A stretch of DNA of 64,000 bases from SZUA-36 sp963801195 (GTDB lineage: Bacteria; Pseudomonadota; Gammaproteobacteria; Xanthomonadales; SZUA-36), in NCBI GenBank assembly GCA_963801195.1, contig CAWDDX010000007.1, forward strand, positions 744,001 to 808,000, in the 5' to 3' direction. Position numbers and translations under genes: made by a program. The notes under the pieces were generated by a model that was not told where the DNA came from, did not search any database, and worked only from the letters and a program-made list of their open reading frames with translations. Below, in pieces: positions 38,737-46,525 of this stretch (its first letter is position 1; the number at the start of each line of letters is the position of its first letter).

Positions 38737-40571
38737 TCAGTCCACCGCCACGTTTTGTGACATATTTGTGGTCCTATCCAGGGTGCTGGCAAGGTTCACC
38801 AGTTGCATGAATTCACTCCGGTAGCCGTGCCGATCGTTGCCTCTTGAACCTCGCGCCAATGCTTCGATGTCGTCGTAGCTGAAGTTTTCCAGGTAGGTAC
38901 CGCCACGCAGTTTTTGTCCGAAGGCAGCGACAGATGCGGCAAAGTTGAAACTTTCACTGCCGCGTGCGTTGATTCCGCTGTCCATTATCGGTGACTGGAT
39001 CAGTTTCGACACCGACTCATCAGGCAGTTTGTAACGAATACGCAGGTAAGCAAGTTCGTTATTGAAGGACACTGCATTGCTTTCAGCCGTTGCTGATCTG
39101 GACTGGTAGCGGTGTGGCGGCAGACGCTGACCGCTGCTGCCGGTGAGGCTGATTTCGTAAAGGGCCGTGACACGGTGTCCGGCTCCGATTTCACCGGCAT
39201 CGACCTTGTCATTGGCAAAGTCCTCTTCGTTCAGTACGCGGTTTTCATAACCGATCAGGCGGTATTCGGATACCCGCGCCGGGTTGAATTCGATCTGGAT
39301 TTTTACATCCTTGGCGATGGTCAGAAGGGTGGCCGAGAGTTCTTCCGCCAGGACCTTTTTGGCCTCGCCGAGACGGTCGATGTAGGCGTAGTTGCCGTTG
39401 CCTTCGTCGGCCAGTTGTTCGAGCAGGTGGTCGTTGTAGTTGCCGCTGCCAAAACCCAGCGTGGTCAAGGCGATGCCGGCTTTGCGTTTGCGCTGGATCA
39501 GGTCGATCAGTTCTTCGGTACTGGCCAGGCCGACATTGAAGTCACCGTCGGTGGCCAGGATGACACGGTTTACGCCGTCTTCGATAAAGTTCTGTTGCGC
39601 CAACTGGTAGGCGAGCCGGATACCTGCCGCGCCATTGGTTGAACCACCCGCCTGCAATTGTTGTAGCGCGGCCAGGATATCCGCCTTGCGGTTGCCATGG
39701 GTCGGCGGCAGTACTACACCGGAAGCGCCCGCATAAACGACCATGCTGATACTGTCACGTGCATCCAGTTGACCGACCAGCATGGTCAGCGCCTGTTGCA
39801 GCAGCGGCAGTTTATCGGCGTGAGTTCATCGAACCCGAAACGTCGATCAGGAATACCAGGTTGGATGCAGGTACCTGCTCCCTGGGAACCTTGTAACCCT
39901 GGATGCCAATCCGTAACAGACGGGTGTTGCTGTTCCACGGCGTGGGGGCGATTTCCGTACTGACCTGGAACGGCACCCGCTGATTTTCCGGGTAGCGGGT
40001 AGTCGTAATTGAAATAGTTGATGAATTCCTCGACCCTGACGGCGTCTTCGGGGGGCAACTGGCCCTGGTTGAGCCAGCGGCGCATATTCGAATAAGCACC
40101 GGTGTCCACGTCAATTGAAAAGGTCGAAACCGGCTCACTTGCAACACGTATGACACGCTGGTTGTCCAGGTGCTGATAGTTCTCGCGGTAGAGTGGTTCA
40201 TTCGCCTGGCGGATATTATTCAGAACCGTGCCCGGATAGGCCTGGATGCGTGTCATGCCAGTCGCCCGGTCTGCCGCCACCTGTTCCTTTGCCACGATTG
40301 CGTGGTATTGCGATATGACACCGGAATTGTTCGGTGGAGTCTGGGCATCGGATTGACCATGATCGTCCCTGGACTTTTTTTCTGATGGTTCCGGTGCCGG
40401 CATGATTACGTACTCGTCTTCAGCTGTTTGCAGGGCCAGTTGGCGAAAGCTTTCCTCGGTGCTTGGCGAAGTGTCTTTATCAACTGTCGCCTGGGAGGTG
40501 TCATTCGTATCGACGGCGCAGGCCGTTAGCGTGGTGATGCAAAGCGTTATTAAAAGTGACTGGATTTTCAT
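38737..40571 (-). pseudogene. VWA-domain lipoprotein (YfbK-like), two frameshifts
   Basis: Lipoprotein signal with lipobox LTACA near residue 18; conserved YFNYDYP and PASEPVSTFSIDVDTG-like region (here EPVSTFSIDVDTGAYSNMRR, cited by its core DVDTGAY); VWA domain with MIDAS residues DVSGSMNS and TDGDFNVG; C-terminal DUF3520-like block. The reading frame breaks near 39990 and near 39820; removing one C/G at each point joins YPLPENQRVP and MNSADKLPLL. These proteins are usual partners of the adjacent type of ECF sigma pair, but function is unknown. Indel errors are likely. Confidence 0.82.
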
Positions 40572-40752
40572 TTTTTTACTCCTGTTGGGTTAATAACTTC
40601 ATTACGTACCCTGTTAATACGCAAGCAAGAGCAAAAAGGGGTTATGTTCAGGATGAACGGTATGCCGCGGGCGCAGGGATGCGCGCGACTGCAGGGATGC
40701 AGGAGGTAGGGCAACGCAGGAGCAGTTGCCGAGGAGCGGCTTCTCTCAGTCT

Positions 40753-41772
40753 CGCACAGCGCTTGGGAAGTGCCAAGCCTTAGCACGGCTCATTTTTGAG
40801 CCCACAGATCCCACCAGACCTCAAGATCGAATTCTTCAAGTCCGGTGCCATCCGGGCGCCGCGACACGGGTGCCTCCCCCTGAGACACGCCACGGGTATG
40901 TCCCTATAGGCTCTCCAAAAACGTCCCTGTTTTTGAAGGTCTCAGGGGAAGGTACCCGTATCCCGGCTGTGGTATGCGGATTCTTATGCTGCAGCTGCTT
41001 TCAGCCCCGCACAGCGCTTGGGAAGTGCCAAGCCTTAGCACGGCTCATTTTTGAGCCCACAGATCCCACCAGACCTCAAGATCGAATTCTTCAAGTCCGG
41101 TGCCATCCGGGCGCCGCGACACGGGTGCCTCCCCCTGAGACACGCCACGGGTATGTCTCTATAGGCTCTCCAAAAACGTCCCTGTTTTTGAAGGTCTCAG
41201 GGGAAGGTACCCGTATCCCGGCTGTGGTATGCGGATTCTTATGCTGCAGCTGCTTTCAGCCCCGCACAGCGCTTGGGAAGTGCCAAGCCTTAGCACGGCT
41301 CATTTTTGAGCCCACAGATCCCACCAGACCTCAAGATCGAATTCTTCAAGTCCGGTGCCATCCGGGCGCCGCGACACGGGTGCCTCCCCCTGAGACACGC
41401 CACGGGTATGTCTCTATAGGCTCTCCAAAAACGTCCCTGTTTTTGAAGGTCTCAGGGGAAGGTACCCGTATCCCGGCTGTGGTATGCGGATTCTTATGCT
41501 GCAGCTGCTTTCAGCCCCGCACAGCGCTTGGGAAGTGCCAAGCCTTAGCACGGCTTATTTTTGAGACCGCAGTTCCCACCAGACCTCAAGATCGAATTCT
41601 TCAAGTCCGATGCCATCCGGGCGCCGCGACACGGGTGCCTCCCCCTGAGACACGCCACGGGTATGTCCCTATAGGCTCTCCAAAAACATCCCTGTTTTTG
41701 AAGGTCTCAGGGGGTGGTACCCATATCCCGGCTGTGGTATGCGGATTCTTATGCTACGGCTGCTCTCAGATT
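40753..41772. repeat. Four tandem copies of a 255-bp unit
   Basis: Units begin at 40753, 41008, 41263 and 41518, all exactly 255 bp. Copies 2 and 3 look identical over most of their length; copy 4 is the most diverged. Each unit contains a long imperfect inverted repeat (ACGGGTGCCTCCCCCTGAGAC against GTCTCAGGGG-AGGTACCCGT) enclosing a smaller hairpin AAAAAC-GTCCCT-GTTTTT, plus GCTTGG-GAAGTG-CCAAGC at its start. Because 255 is a multiple of three, an ORF runs through, but the differences between copies are not biased to third positions, so I do not call a gene. Confidence 0.9.
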
Positions 41773-42012
41773 AGCACCGCGTATACGATTGTTTCAGCTT
41801 CGCACAACGGTCAGGAATAGGCCGCTACTTCGATTTATATAATCAAAGGCGGCCACACTGCGCTTTGGGACGTAAGACACCAGATAGTGTATATTTTTCT
41901 CAGCAGTCGCTAACCCCGGCCTCTAAAACGATAGGCAGGAATCCGCTTATGGAATTGGGTTTAGCTGTCTAAACAAATGTGGCCACGTTATAAAGGCTTA
42001 TTATTTAATACC
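41773..42012. other. Non-coding distal flank of the cassette array
   Basis: About 240 bp with no credible gene. A very weak attC-like arrangement (CGCTAAC near 41909 and CGTTATAA near 41988) could be the decayed last attC of the array, but the arms do not pair well. Confidence 0.3.
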
Positions 42013-42453
42013 TTATGAAGTGAGCATACAGGGACCATCAGCGTCGTTACTTTCGTAATAACGAACTTCTATTACGTTTTCATCAGGGTCTCTAAAATAG
42101 ACAGACACTCCTGAACCGTGAGCCCCCCAGCGCTTAGCAGGACCATCGTCAATTGAAACTCCATTTTCCTTTAGCCTTTCCTGCAGTAACTCCCAATTTG
42201 TTTTACTTGTTGAAAGACAAAAATGATTGAGGTTGGGTCGGCAAACAACTTCCGGATTTGTCTTTTCCCAAAGCTTTTTAGGGAAAAGGTCAATGATGGT
42301 ATCTTTCGTTAGTCGAACAGAGGGGAAGGGGGCCTGGTTATTTTTAAATTCCGCTAGCCGCTCGTCAGACAAACCAAGTATTTTTGTGTAGAAATGAAGC
42401 GAGTTGTTAATATCGACTGTGTTGATAACAATGTGATCCATTTTGAAATTCAT
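42013..42453 (-). CDS. VOC (glyoxalase/bleomycin-resistance) family protein, cassette 18
   Basis: 146 aa. Vicinal-oxygen-chelate fold: MDHIVINTVDINNSLHFYTKILG opens the first module, HFCLSTSK and the C-terminal VYFRDPDENVIEVRYYE complete the second. Metal-ligand positions are plausible (His in DHIV, Glu in VIEVRYYE). A GGAGAG ribosome-binding site precedes the ATG. Most distal recognisable cassette. VOC proteins are frequent integron cargo, often metal-dependent lyases or antibiotic-binding proteins; the substrate is unknown. Confidence 0.8.
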   Translation of the reverse strand: MNFKMDHIVINTVDINNSLHFYTKILGLSDERLAEFKNNQAPFPSVRLTKDTIIDLFPKKLWEKTNPEVVCRPNLNHFCLSTSKTNWELLQERLKENGVSIDDGPAKRWGAHGSGVSVYFRDPDENVIEVRYYESNDADGPCMLTS

Positions 42454-42512
42454 GATCTACTCTCCATTTTTCTGCGATTACTCAGATCAGCATTCCTTTT
42501 AATTTTATTTCC

Positions 42513-42576
42513 TGCAATCTACCATTAAGTTCATCGGCTCGCTTCAGCGACTCCGTGTGAAACGCTCGCTTAGGCA
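42513..42576 (-). repeat. attC site (degraded)
   Basis: On the minus strand it opens with GCCTAAG at the stop codon of the upstream-lying cassette gene and ends ...GAACTTAATGGTAGAT. Core sites deviate from RYYYAAC/GTTRRRY, so it was probably inactive for some time. Placed by context. Confidence 0.5.
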
Positions 42577-42983
42577 TTTTTGACTATTAGGTCACTGATG
42601 CTGACGCTACCCTCACCCAGCATTTCCACTTCGATAATCACTTCAGTGGCTTGTTTGTTACCGGCGTTGAATGGAATCTCGAAATTGAGCCCCTTTTCAT
42701 CTTTAATATTTTGAAGAGCAGGTATTTTAGAAAAGTAATAACCACCCTCTACCTTTACCCACATAACAATATTAGCCGATCCGGTTACTGATAATTTTCC
42801 TGTTGAAATTATAGATCCGGTCAAAGTTATTGTTTCTTTCAACAGGCTTAGTTTTGCATACCCGATGGACTCCAGGCATACAGTATTTTCTGTTTTAGTA
42901 ATTTTTGTTGCTAAATCAAATGCCATTGCAAATGAACTTGACAGAAGCAGTATTAACATTGTCACAAATAATTTTAATTTCAT
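42570..42983 (-). CDS. Secreted hypothetical protein, cassette 17
   Basis: 137 aa from the ATG at 42983 (an upstream ATG extends it by 11 codons). Clear signal peptide MKLKLFVTMLILLLSSSFAMA, cited here as the hydrophobic run ending SFAMA, then a beta-rich periplasmic domain of about 115 residues with one cysteine. I do not recognise the family. Its stop TAA lies in the first core of the downstream attC, as is usual for integron cassettes. Confidence 0.7.
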   Translation of the reverse strand: MKLKLFVTMLILLLSSSFAMAFDLATKITKTENTVCLESIGYAKLSLLKETITLTGSIISTGKLSVTGSANIVMWVKVEGGYYFSKIPALQNIKDEKGLNFEIPFNAGNKQATEVIIEVEMLGEGSVSISDLIVKNA

Positions 42984-43007
42984 AACAGAAACTCCTAAAA
43001 CTTGATT

Positions 43008-43069
43008 GGCTAACATTTGAATTCAGCGGCTGCCACGCGCGGCAGTCCGCTGAAGTGACCTTTTAGCCA
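43008..43069 (-). repeat. attC site
   Basis: Plus-strand left end GGCTAACATTTGAATTCAGCGGC with inner pair CTGCCACGCGCGGCAG; right end CGCTGAAGTGACCTTTTAGCC. The R''-side core is degenerate. Confidence 0.6.
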
Positions 43070-43461
43070 GCATGATCATACGGGTTTCCGGGCACCCAAC
43101 GTCCAACGTGCTCGCAATACCTGCGAAACTCATCGCCATACTTGTACTTGGGACGATTTTCTTCATAGCTGGTAATCAGGATGTTTGCCACAATGAAACA
43201 AAGGCAGGTATATACCAGCAGTCGACCGGACCAGAAAAACCACGATTGGGCAAGCGTTCCTCTGCCCACAGAAGCAAATGACCAATTGCTTTTCAGAAGA
43301 ATCGGGCCCTCCAACACCAGGGGTATCGCAGCCCCGTACGGGTGCGGTGACCACAAATTCAGACTTGGCAGCTTAAGCGGAGCGAGCAATCGGTACGAAA
43401 TATAACCGGCGACTGTGCCCAGAAAAATGACGATCATTGCGACGATTCTCAAAAAAGCCAC
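43063..43461 (-). CDS. Isoprenylcysteine carboxylmethyltransferase-family membrane protein, cassette 16
   Basis: About 132 aa from GTG 43461 (ATG 43437 is the alternative). The longer ORF start at 43581 lies inside the neighbouring attC and is not credible. Two or three membrane segments (MIVIFLGTVAGYISYRLL; LLVYTCLCFIVANILI) precede the C-terminal signature YEENRPKYKYGDEFRRYCEHVGRWVP, shown by its core GDEFRRYCEHVGRWVP, found in ICMT/PEMT-like membrane methyltransferases. It is shorter than typical family members, so it may be a minimal or truncated form. Substrate unknown. Confidence 0.65.
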   Translation of the reverse strand: MAFLRIVAMIVIFLGTVAGYISYRLLAPLKLPSLNLWSPHPYGAAIPLVLEGPILLKSNWSFASVGRGTLAQSWFFWSGRLLVYTCLCFIVANILITSYEENRPKYKYGDEFRRYCEHVGRWVPGNPYDHAG

Positions 43462-43478
43462 AAACTGTCCATCATGCC

Positions 43479-43557
43479 CGCTAACGCTTGAGCTAACCGG
43501 CGCCTGTATACGGCGCGGCAACGACCGGAGCAGGCGTCCGCTTGAGCGATTTGCCAT
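43479..43557 (-). repeat. attC site
   Basis: Left end CGCTAACGCTTGAGCTAACCGGCGCC and right end CGTCCGCTTGAGCGATTTGCC. Outer arms pair (GGCGCC, CGCTTGAGCG); the R'' core is GGCAAAT instead of a canonical YAAC. Confidence 0.7.
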
Positions 43558-43590
43558 ACGGTTTTTCCAAACGTTGGACATTCATTCTCG

Positions 43591-43947
43591 CTACCCTTTG
43601 ATTTCTGCATTCCCAATATTATAAAACGAGCGAATTTCTTTGATTTGATCACCGTCCAGCACATACCATTCGCAAACAATCATTTCCAGGCCGGTGTTGA
43701 TATTCATTTGCTCAAATTGCACGCAGACGTTATTGCCCTCTTTGATTTGTTTTATGATTGTCAGCTTGTTGCCGAGAAAATCCTTTCTGTTTTTCTCAAC
43801 GATTTCCAGATATCGCGCCTTGGTTTCAATCGTGCCAAACGGACTGGTATGCCTGAAATTATCGGCGATAGGTAACTCATAAATACGTCCGGATTCCCAG
43901 CAGGCAAACCACTTCTCGACTACCGGATCAATTTTGTGCGTTTTCAA
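43591..43947 (-). CDS. SnoaL-like (NTF2 fold) protein, cassette 15
   Basis: About 118 aa. The frame is open to 44028 but that part lies in an attC, so I use the TTG at 43947, which has GAGG 8 bp upstream. VEKWFACWESGRIYELPIAD, FRHTSPFGTIETKARYLE and EWYVLDGDQIKEIRSFYN follow the nuclear transport factor 2-like pattern (N-terminal helix, cone-shaped barrel). Proteins of this type are small isomerases, cyclases or ligand binders. Start uncertain. Confidence 0.65.
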   Translation of the reverse strand: MKTHKIDPVVEKWFACWESGRIYELPIADNFRHTSPFGTIETKARYLEIVEKNRKDFLGNKLTIIKQIKEGNNVCVQFEQMNINTGLEMIVCEWYVLDGDQIKEIRSFYNIGNAEIKG

Positions 43948-44003
43948 TTCAATGTCCTCGAGTTGTTTCGAGTTCGGAATGGCGAATGAGGCACGATTCA
44001 GAC

Positions 44004-44061
44004 GTATAACGTCTGAGCTAAGCGGCACGCCTTTGCTCGTCCGCCTTAAACGCCTTGTATG
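44004..44061 (-). repeat. attC site
   Basis: Short, well-formed site: left GTATAACGTCTGAGCTAAGCGGC, right CCGCCTTAAACGCCTTGTATGG. The GAGCTAAGCGG and CCGCCTTAAAC arms pair with the extrahelical bases expected of attC. Confidence 0.8.
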
Positions 44062-44477
44062 GTTGACTTGTAAATCGGGTGATCATTGTTTAGTTCCAGG
44101 AGATCCCATAGATTCCCATATAAATCCTCAAACACAGCGACCATACCGTATTCCTGTTTTTTGGGCTTTCGTATAAATTTTATTTTTTTTGCTTTCATGG
44201 CCTCGTAATCCCGCCAAAAATCGTCAGTGTTGAGAAAAAGAAATACGCGACCGCCTGACTGATTTCCGATAAACGCTTCTTGCTCTGGATTAGAAGCTTT
44301 GGCTAATAGCAGGGTCACCCCTTCAGAACCAGGAGGAGAAACTACAACCCAACGTTTGTCTTGCTCAGCTTGATAGGTATCTTCAATTAAATCGAAATTA
44401 AGTTTTTGTGTATAGAATGCAATGGCCTCATCGTAGTCCTTAACGACCAGTGCAATATGTACGATAGATTGTTTCAC
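44046..44477 (-). CDS. VOC family protein, cassette 14
   Basis: 143 aa. Glyoxalase-like: IVHIALVVKDYDEAIAFYT at the N-terminus, RVFLFLNTDDFWRDYEAM in the middle, and VAVFEDLYGNLWDLLELN at the end, giving His and Glu metal ligands. It resembles VOC proteins annotated as bleomycin-resistance or lactoylglutathione-lyase relatives. The stop is inside the next attC. Not closely related to the other VOC cassette in this array by eye. Confidence 0.8.
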   Translation of the reverse strand: MKQSIVHIALVVKDYDEAIAFYTQKLNFDLIEDTYQAEQDKRWVVVSPPGSEGVTLLLAKASNPEQEAFIGNQSGGRVFLFLNTDDFWRDYEAMKAKKIKFIRKPKKQEYGMVAVFEDLYGNLWDLLELNNDHPIYKSTIQGV

Positions 44478-44506
44478 TGATTCTCTGCTTCAACTTCCAC
44501 TAGCTC

Positions 44507-44598
44507 GGTATAACATTGCCCTTGGGTGGTACAGGCGACAAACGTAACAGGAAACACGCCGTTGTCCCACCGCGTTCGCTCGAAGGGCTGGCTATGCC
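44507..44598 (-). repeat. attC site
   Basis: Left GGTATAACATTGCCCTT, right AAGGGCTGGCTATGCC. The 6-bp L''/L' pair GCCCTT/AAGGGC is clear, and the cores are GTTATAC and GGCATAGC on the minus strand. Identified from pairing rather than similarity to its neighbours. Confidence 0.65.
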
Positions 44599-44726
44599 TT
44601 CGTAAGAAATTCCTGGCACTGGTCGCACAGAAGTTTGTTTCTGTTTTCCCAGTATGAATGACCGTCGGTGATTTTGAAACGACAAACCGAACAATGCTCG
44701 TGGTCCCGAAAACCTTCTGCCTCGAT
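44592..44726 (-). CDS. Tiny zinc-ribbon-like protein, cassette 13
   Basis: About 44 aa with two CxxC knuckles, HCSVCRFK and LLCDQCQEF, spaced by about 22 residues, as in treble-clef or rubredoxin-like zinc ribbons. AAGGAG directly precedes an ATC codon at 44726, and there is no ATG, GTG or TTG in frame before the upstream stop, so either ATC initiates or the true start was lost. The stop lies in the attC. It could also be the tail of a longer protein truncated when the cassette formed. Confidence 0.45.
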   Translation of the reverse strand: MEAEGFRDHEHCSVCRFKITDGHSYWENRNKLLCDQCQEFLTKA

Positions 44727-44732
44727 CTCCTT

Positions 44733-44792
44733 GCGGCCTAACGCCTATATCTGGCGGAGCCGCGACGCGGCTTCGGCTTCAACGTATTGTCA
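44733..44792 (-). repeat. attC site
   Basis: Left GGCCTAACGCCTATATCTGGCGG, right GGCTTCAACGTATTGTCAGGC, with the inner hairpin GAGCCGCGACGCGGCTTC. The minus-strand start (...ACAATACGTTGAAGCC) follows the CTAACAA-TTCAAGC pattern. Confidence 0.7.
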
Positions 44793-45184
44793 GGCCCCGG
44801 CCGGCTGTTCCACAACGCCGGAGCCAAGGCGAAGAATACCAGCGACGCCAGGTAAACACTGCCCGAGACTGGATCACGCGAGGCAAGGTACTGGCTGGGG
44901 GAGCGTACACCAAAGGCATACGCCACCAGCAATTCCGCGCCGACAAGCAGCGCAAACGCGACGATGCCGCACAGCAGACGCGATGCGCGGCTAAACGAAA
45001 TATTACGATGAGCCAAGCGCCGGGACGCCCAGAAGATAACGGCGAGCATGACGGGGATTTCAAGGAGCTCGGCCGTGCGCACTCCGAAGCGTGGCACCAA
45101 AACCGGCAGACGCACGAAGGCGAGGGCAAACCCGGCGCCAAACACGATCAGAAAGTACACTACCCCGGCTTTCAAGATGCGCAT
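44738..45184 (-). CDS. Hypothetical membrane protein, cassette 12
   Basis: 148 aa. Four predicted membrane segments, roughly 6-24, 38-55, 67-88 and 105-122, with charged loops. The final 15 residues (TLKPKPRRGSARYRR) are encoded by the attC itself, a common effect in cassette genes lacking a stop before the site. GGAACG lies upstream of the ATG. Family not recognised. Confidence 0.65.
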   Translation of the reverse strand: MRILKAGVVYFLIVFGAGFALAFVRLPVLVPRFGVRTAELLEIPVMLAVIFWASRRLAHRNISFSRASRLLCGIVAFALLVGAELLVAYAFGVRSPSQYLASRDPVSGSVYLASLVFFALAPALWNSRPGPDNTLKPKPRRGSARYRR

Positions 45185-45198
45185 CGCTTCGTTCCTCA

Positions 45199-45283
45199 GC
45201 CTAACGCTTTAGTTAAGCGGCGCGGCGGAGCCGTGCCCGGTGGAGGCGGCCCGCTGGCGGAAAGGACTTAAATGCTTTATATG
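45199..45283 (-). repeat. attC site
   Basis: Left GCCTAACGCTTTAGTTAAGCGGC, right ACTTAAATGCTTTATATGG. The inner part carries paired GCCGTGCCCGGTGGAGGCGGC. The arms AGTTAAGCGG and ACTTAAATGCTT are typical of this array. Confidence 0.8.
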
Positions 45284-45286
45284 GTT

Positions 45287-45694
45287 TCATTGAACCCTGT
45301 TACCGCTTACGTGTTGCTGAAAGCATTCGCGTGCCTCGCCGATGAATATCAGAAGCTGTTCTTCTGGAACACGAATTACAAAAATGTTGTTCCGCTCTGC
45401 TTCAACACTCAGTAAATCAGCTGCTTGATTGGTCGGGATAAACAGTTTTTTTGGAAATTGTTGTTTGTGAGAATGCCCACACTTCAACAAACGTTTGGAC
45501 TCGAGTTGCGATGGCTCTAATACACCAGCGCCAACGAATTCTGTGCCTAGAATCATGCAGCTTGCTGCATCCATAAGTGCGAGAACATTAAAGTCACCAT
45601 CTACTTCGGTTAGCACCGGTGCATCATTCAGCTTGAATGCTATCCAAGCCTCGTTTACCTGGAATTGATTCGGGTGGAACATCGGTCTGACCAT
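45287..45694 (-). CDS. Hypothetical protein, cassette 11
   Basis: 135 aa, soluble, no signal peptide. Contains NEAWIAFKLND at the N-terminus, ALMDAASCMILGTEFV in the middle and QLLIFIGEARECF at the end. Similar orphan proteins occur in other bacteria beside or outside integrons, but I cannot name a family or function. The ATG follows closely after the attC of the next cassette. Confidence 0.65.
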   Translation of the reverse strand: MVRPMFHPNQFQVNEAWIAFKLNDAPVLTEVDGDFNVLALMDAASCMILGTEFVGAGVLEPSQLESKRLLKCGHSHKQQFPKKLFIPTNQAADLLSVEAERNNIFVIRVPEEQLLIFIGEARECFQQHVSGNRVQ

Positions 45695-45702
45695 TCTCTG
45701 AA

Positions 45703-45785
45703 ACCTAACGTCTGAGTAAAGCGGCGCCGTTTGGCGTCCGGTGAAGCCAGCTTGCTGGCGAAACGTATTTTAACGGTTTGTATGA
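45703..45785 (-). repeat. attC site
   Basis: Left ACCTAACGTCTGAGTAAAGCGGC, right TTTTAACGGTTTGTATGAC. The central GCGCCGTTTGGCGTC and CCAGCTTGCTGG hairpins make a compact structure. Confidence 0.75.
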
Positions 45786-45829
45786 CAAACTGGCACTTGC
45801 ATGGAATTTACTAATCTTAATCTTTGAAT

Positions 45830-46012
45830 CTACTCTGTTACGCAAGTACTATTTTCATAATTATAGGCTCCACCCGAGTCCAGACACTGATCAATCTCTT
45901 TGATCTGAATTAGCTTTGGAAGAGCCAAACCGGCGATTAGAGCGAGCAGTATTAAAACGAGAAAGAATAATGCCATTAACTTTGCTTCTCGTTTAAAGTG
46001 ATTCGCTTTCAT
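45830..46012 (-). CDS. Small single-pass membrane protein, cassette 10
   Basis: 60 aa from the ATG at 46012. A charged N-terminus (MKANHFKREAKL), one membrane segment (ALFFLVLILLALIAGLAL), and a short periplasmic tail with two cysteines (CLDSGGAYNYENSTC) that could form a disulfide. Pilin-like topology without a prepilin cleavage motif. Function unknown. Confidence 0.55.
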   Translation of the reverse strand: MKANHFKREAKLMALFFLVLILLALIAGLALPKLIQIKEIDQCLDSGGAYNYENSTCVTE

Positions 46013-46016
46013 TACA

Positions 46017-46083
46017 GCTCTAATAATGCCTGAATTAACCGGCGCCGGCATCGCCGGCTTCCGAGTTTAATGATTTGTTAACT
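46017..46083 (-). repeat. attC site (one core degraded)
   Basis: Left CTCTAATAATGCCTGAATTAACCGGC, right CCGAGTTTAATGATTTGTTAACTG, inner pair GCCGGCATCGCCGGC. The left core is TCTAATA, no longer ending in AAC. Confidence 0.65.
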
Positions 46084-46432
46084 GCTTTGTTGGCATGTGC
46101 CATTTATGCTTCGTGTATCTGCTTGATTTCGCTCCTGAACCCAAGAGTCCACATTTTGATCGTTAATTATTACGCCACTGGCATAAACGTAGATCGTAAT
46201 TTTGTCACTTGAGTAAAAATATCCAAGGGCAGCAGTTGCCAAATAATTCTGACAGCCAGATTTATTTGACTCCAGACAAAAGCCTGAGTTTTACATATCA
46301 TTCTGAAGCAAACTTTATTTGGCCATTGCATGTATCCCAAACAGCGGGGATGTGTTTAGTAAAATCAACTTGCTGATAGCGGTCAAACCAGACAATTAAG
46401 GCAACTACCAGCGACCTGGATACCCAAGTCAC
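46079..46432 (-). pseudogene. Broken hypothetical cassette gene, cassette 9
   Basis: Two consecutive open segments in different frames: GTG 46432 reading TWVSRSLVVALIVWFDRYQ...FASE and stopping, then a second stretch with LESNKSGCQNYLATAALGYF and GVIINDQNVDSWVQERNQ ending at a stop inside the attC. An indel plus stop near 46295 separates them. Together they would make a secreted or membrane-anchored protein of about 115 residues with a pilin-like C-terminus. No family recognised. Confidence 0.45.
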
Positions 46433-46503
46433 CTAACGCCTGGCATCAGCGGTCAACAAAGCGCGTAGCGATCTTGTTGTACCGGCGGCATGCGCTTGTC
46501 AGG
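46431..46503 (-). repeat. attC site
   Basis: Left ACCTAACGCCTGGCATCAGCGG, right GCATGCGCTTGTCAGGCG. The pairing is looser than in its neighbours, with an AACAAAG...CTTGTTGT inner stem. Confidence 0.6.
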
Positions 46504-46525
46504 CGATCGCCCGTGCGGGTCATGT

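Noticed and set aside
40753..41772. CRISPR array
   Set aside because: Units are 255 bp and contiguous, with no short repeat/unique spacer alternation and no cas genes.
40726..41820. A 364-codon ORF with four 85-residue repeats (LGKCQALARLIFE...)
   Set aside because: It is open only because the repeat unit is a multiple of three. Changes between copies include several that alter residues (P/S, E/G, R/H), there is no start signal, and the sequence is full of hairpins.
44500..44694. 64-codon minus-strand ORF starting MFGLSFQNHRR
   Set aside because: It runs across an attC and lies in a different frame from the CxxC-containing ORF, which is the better coding candidate.
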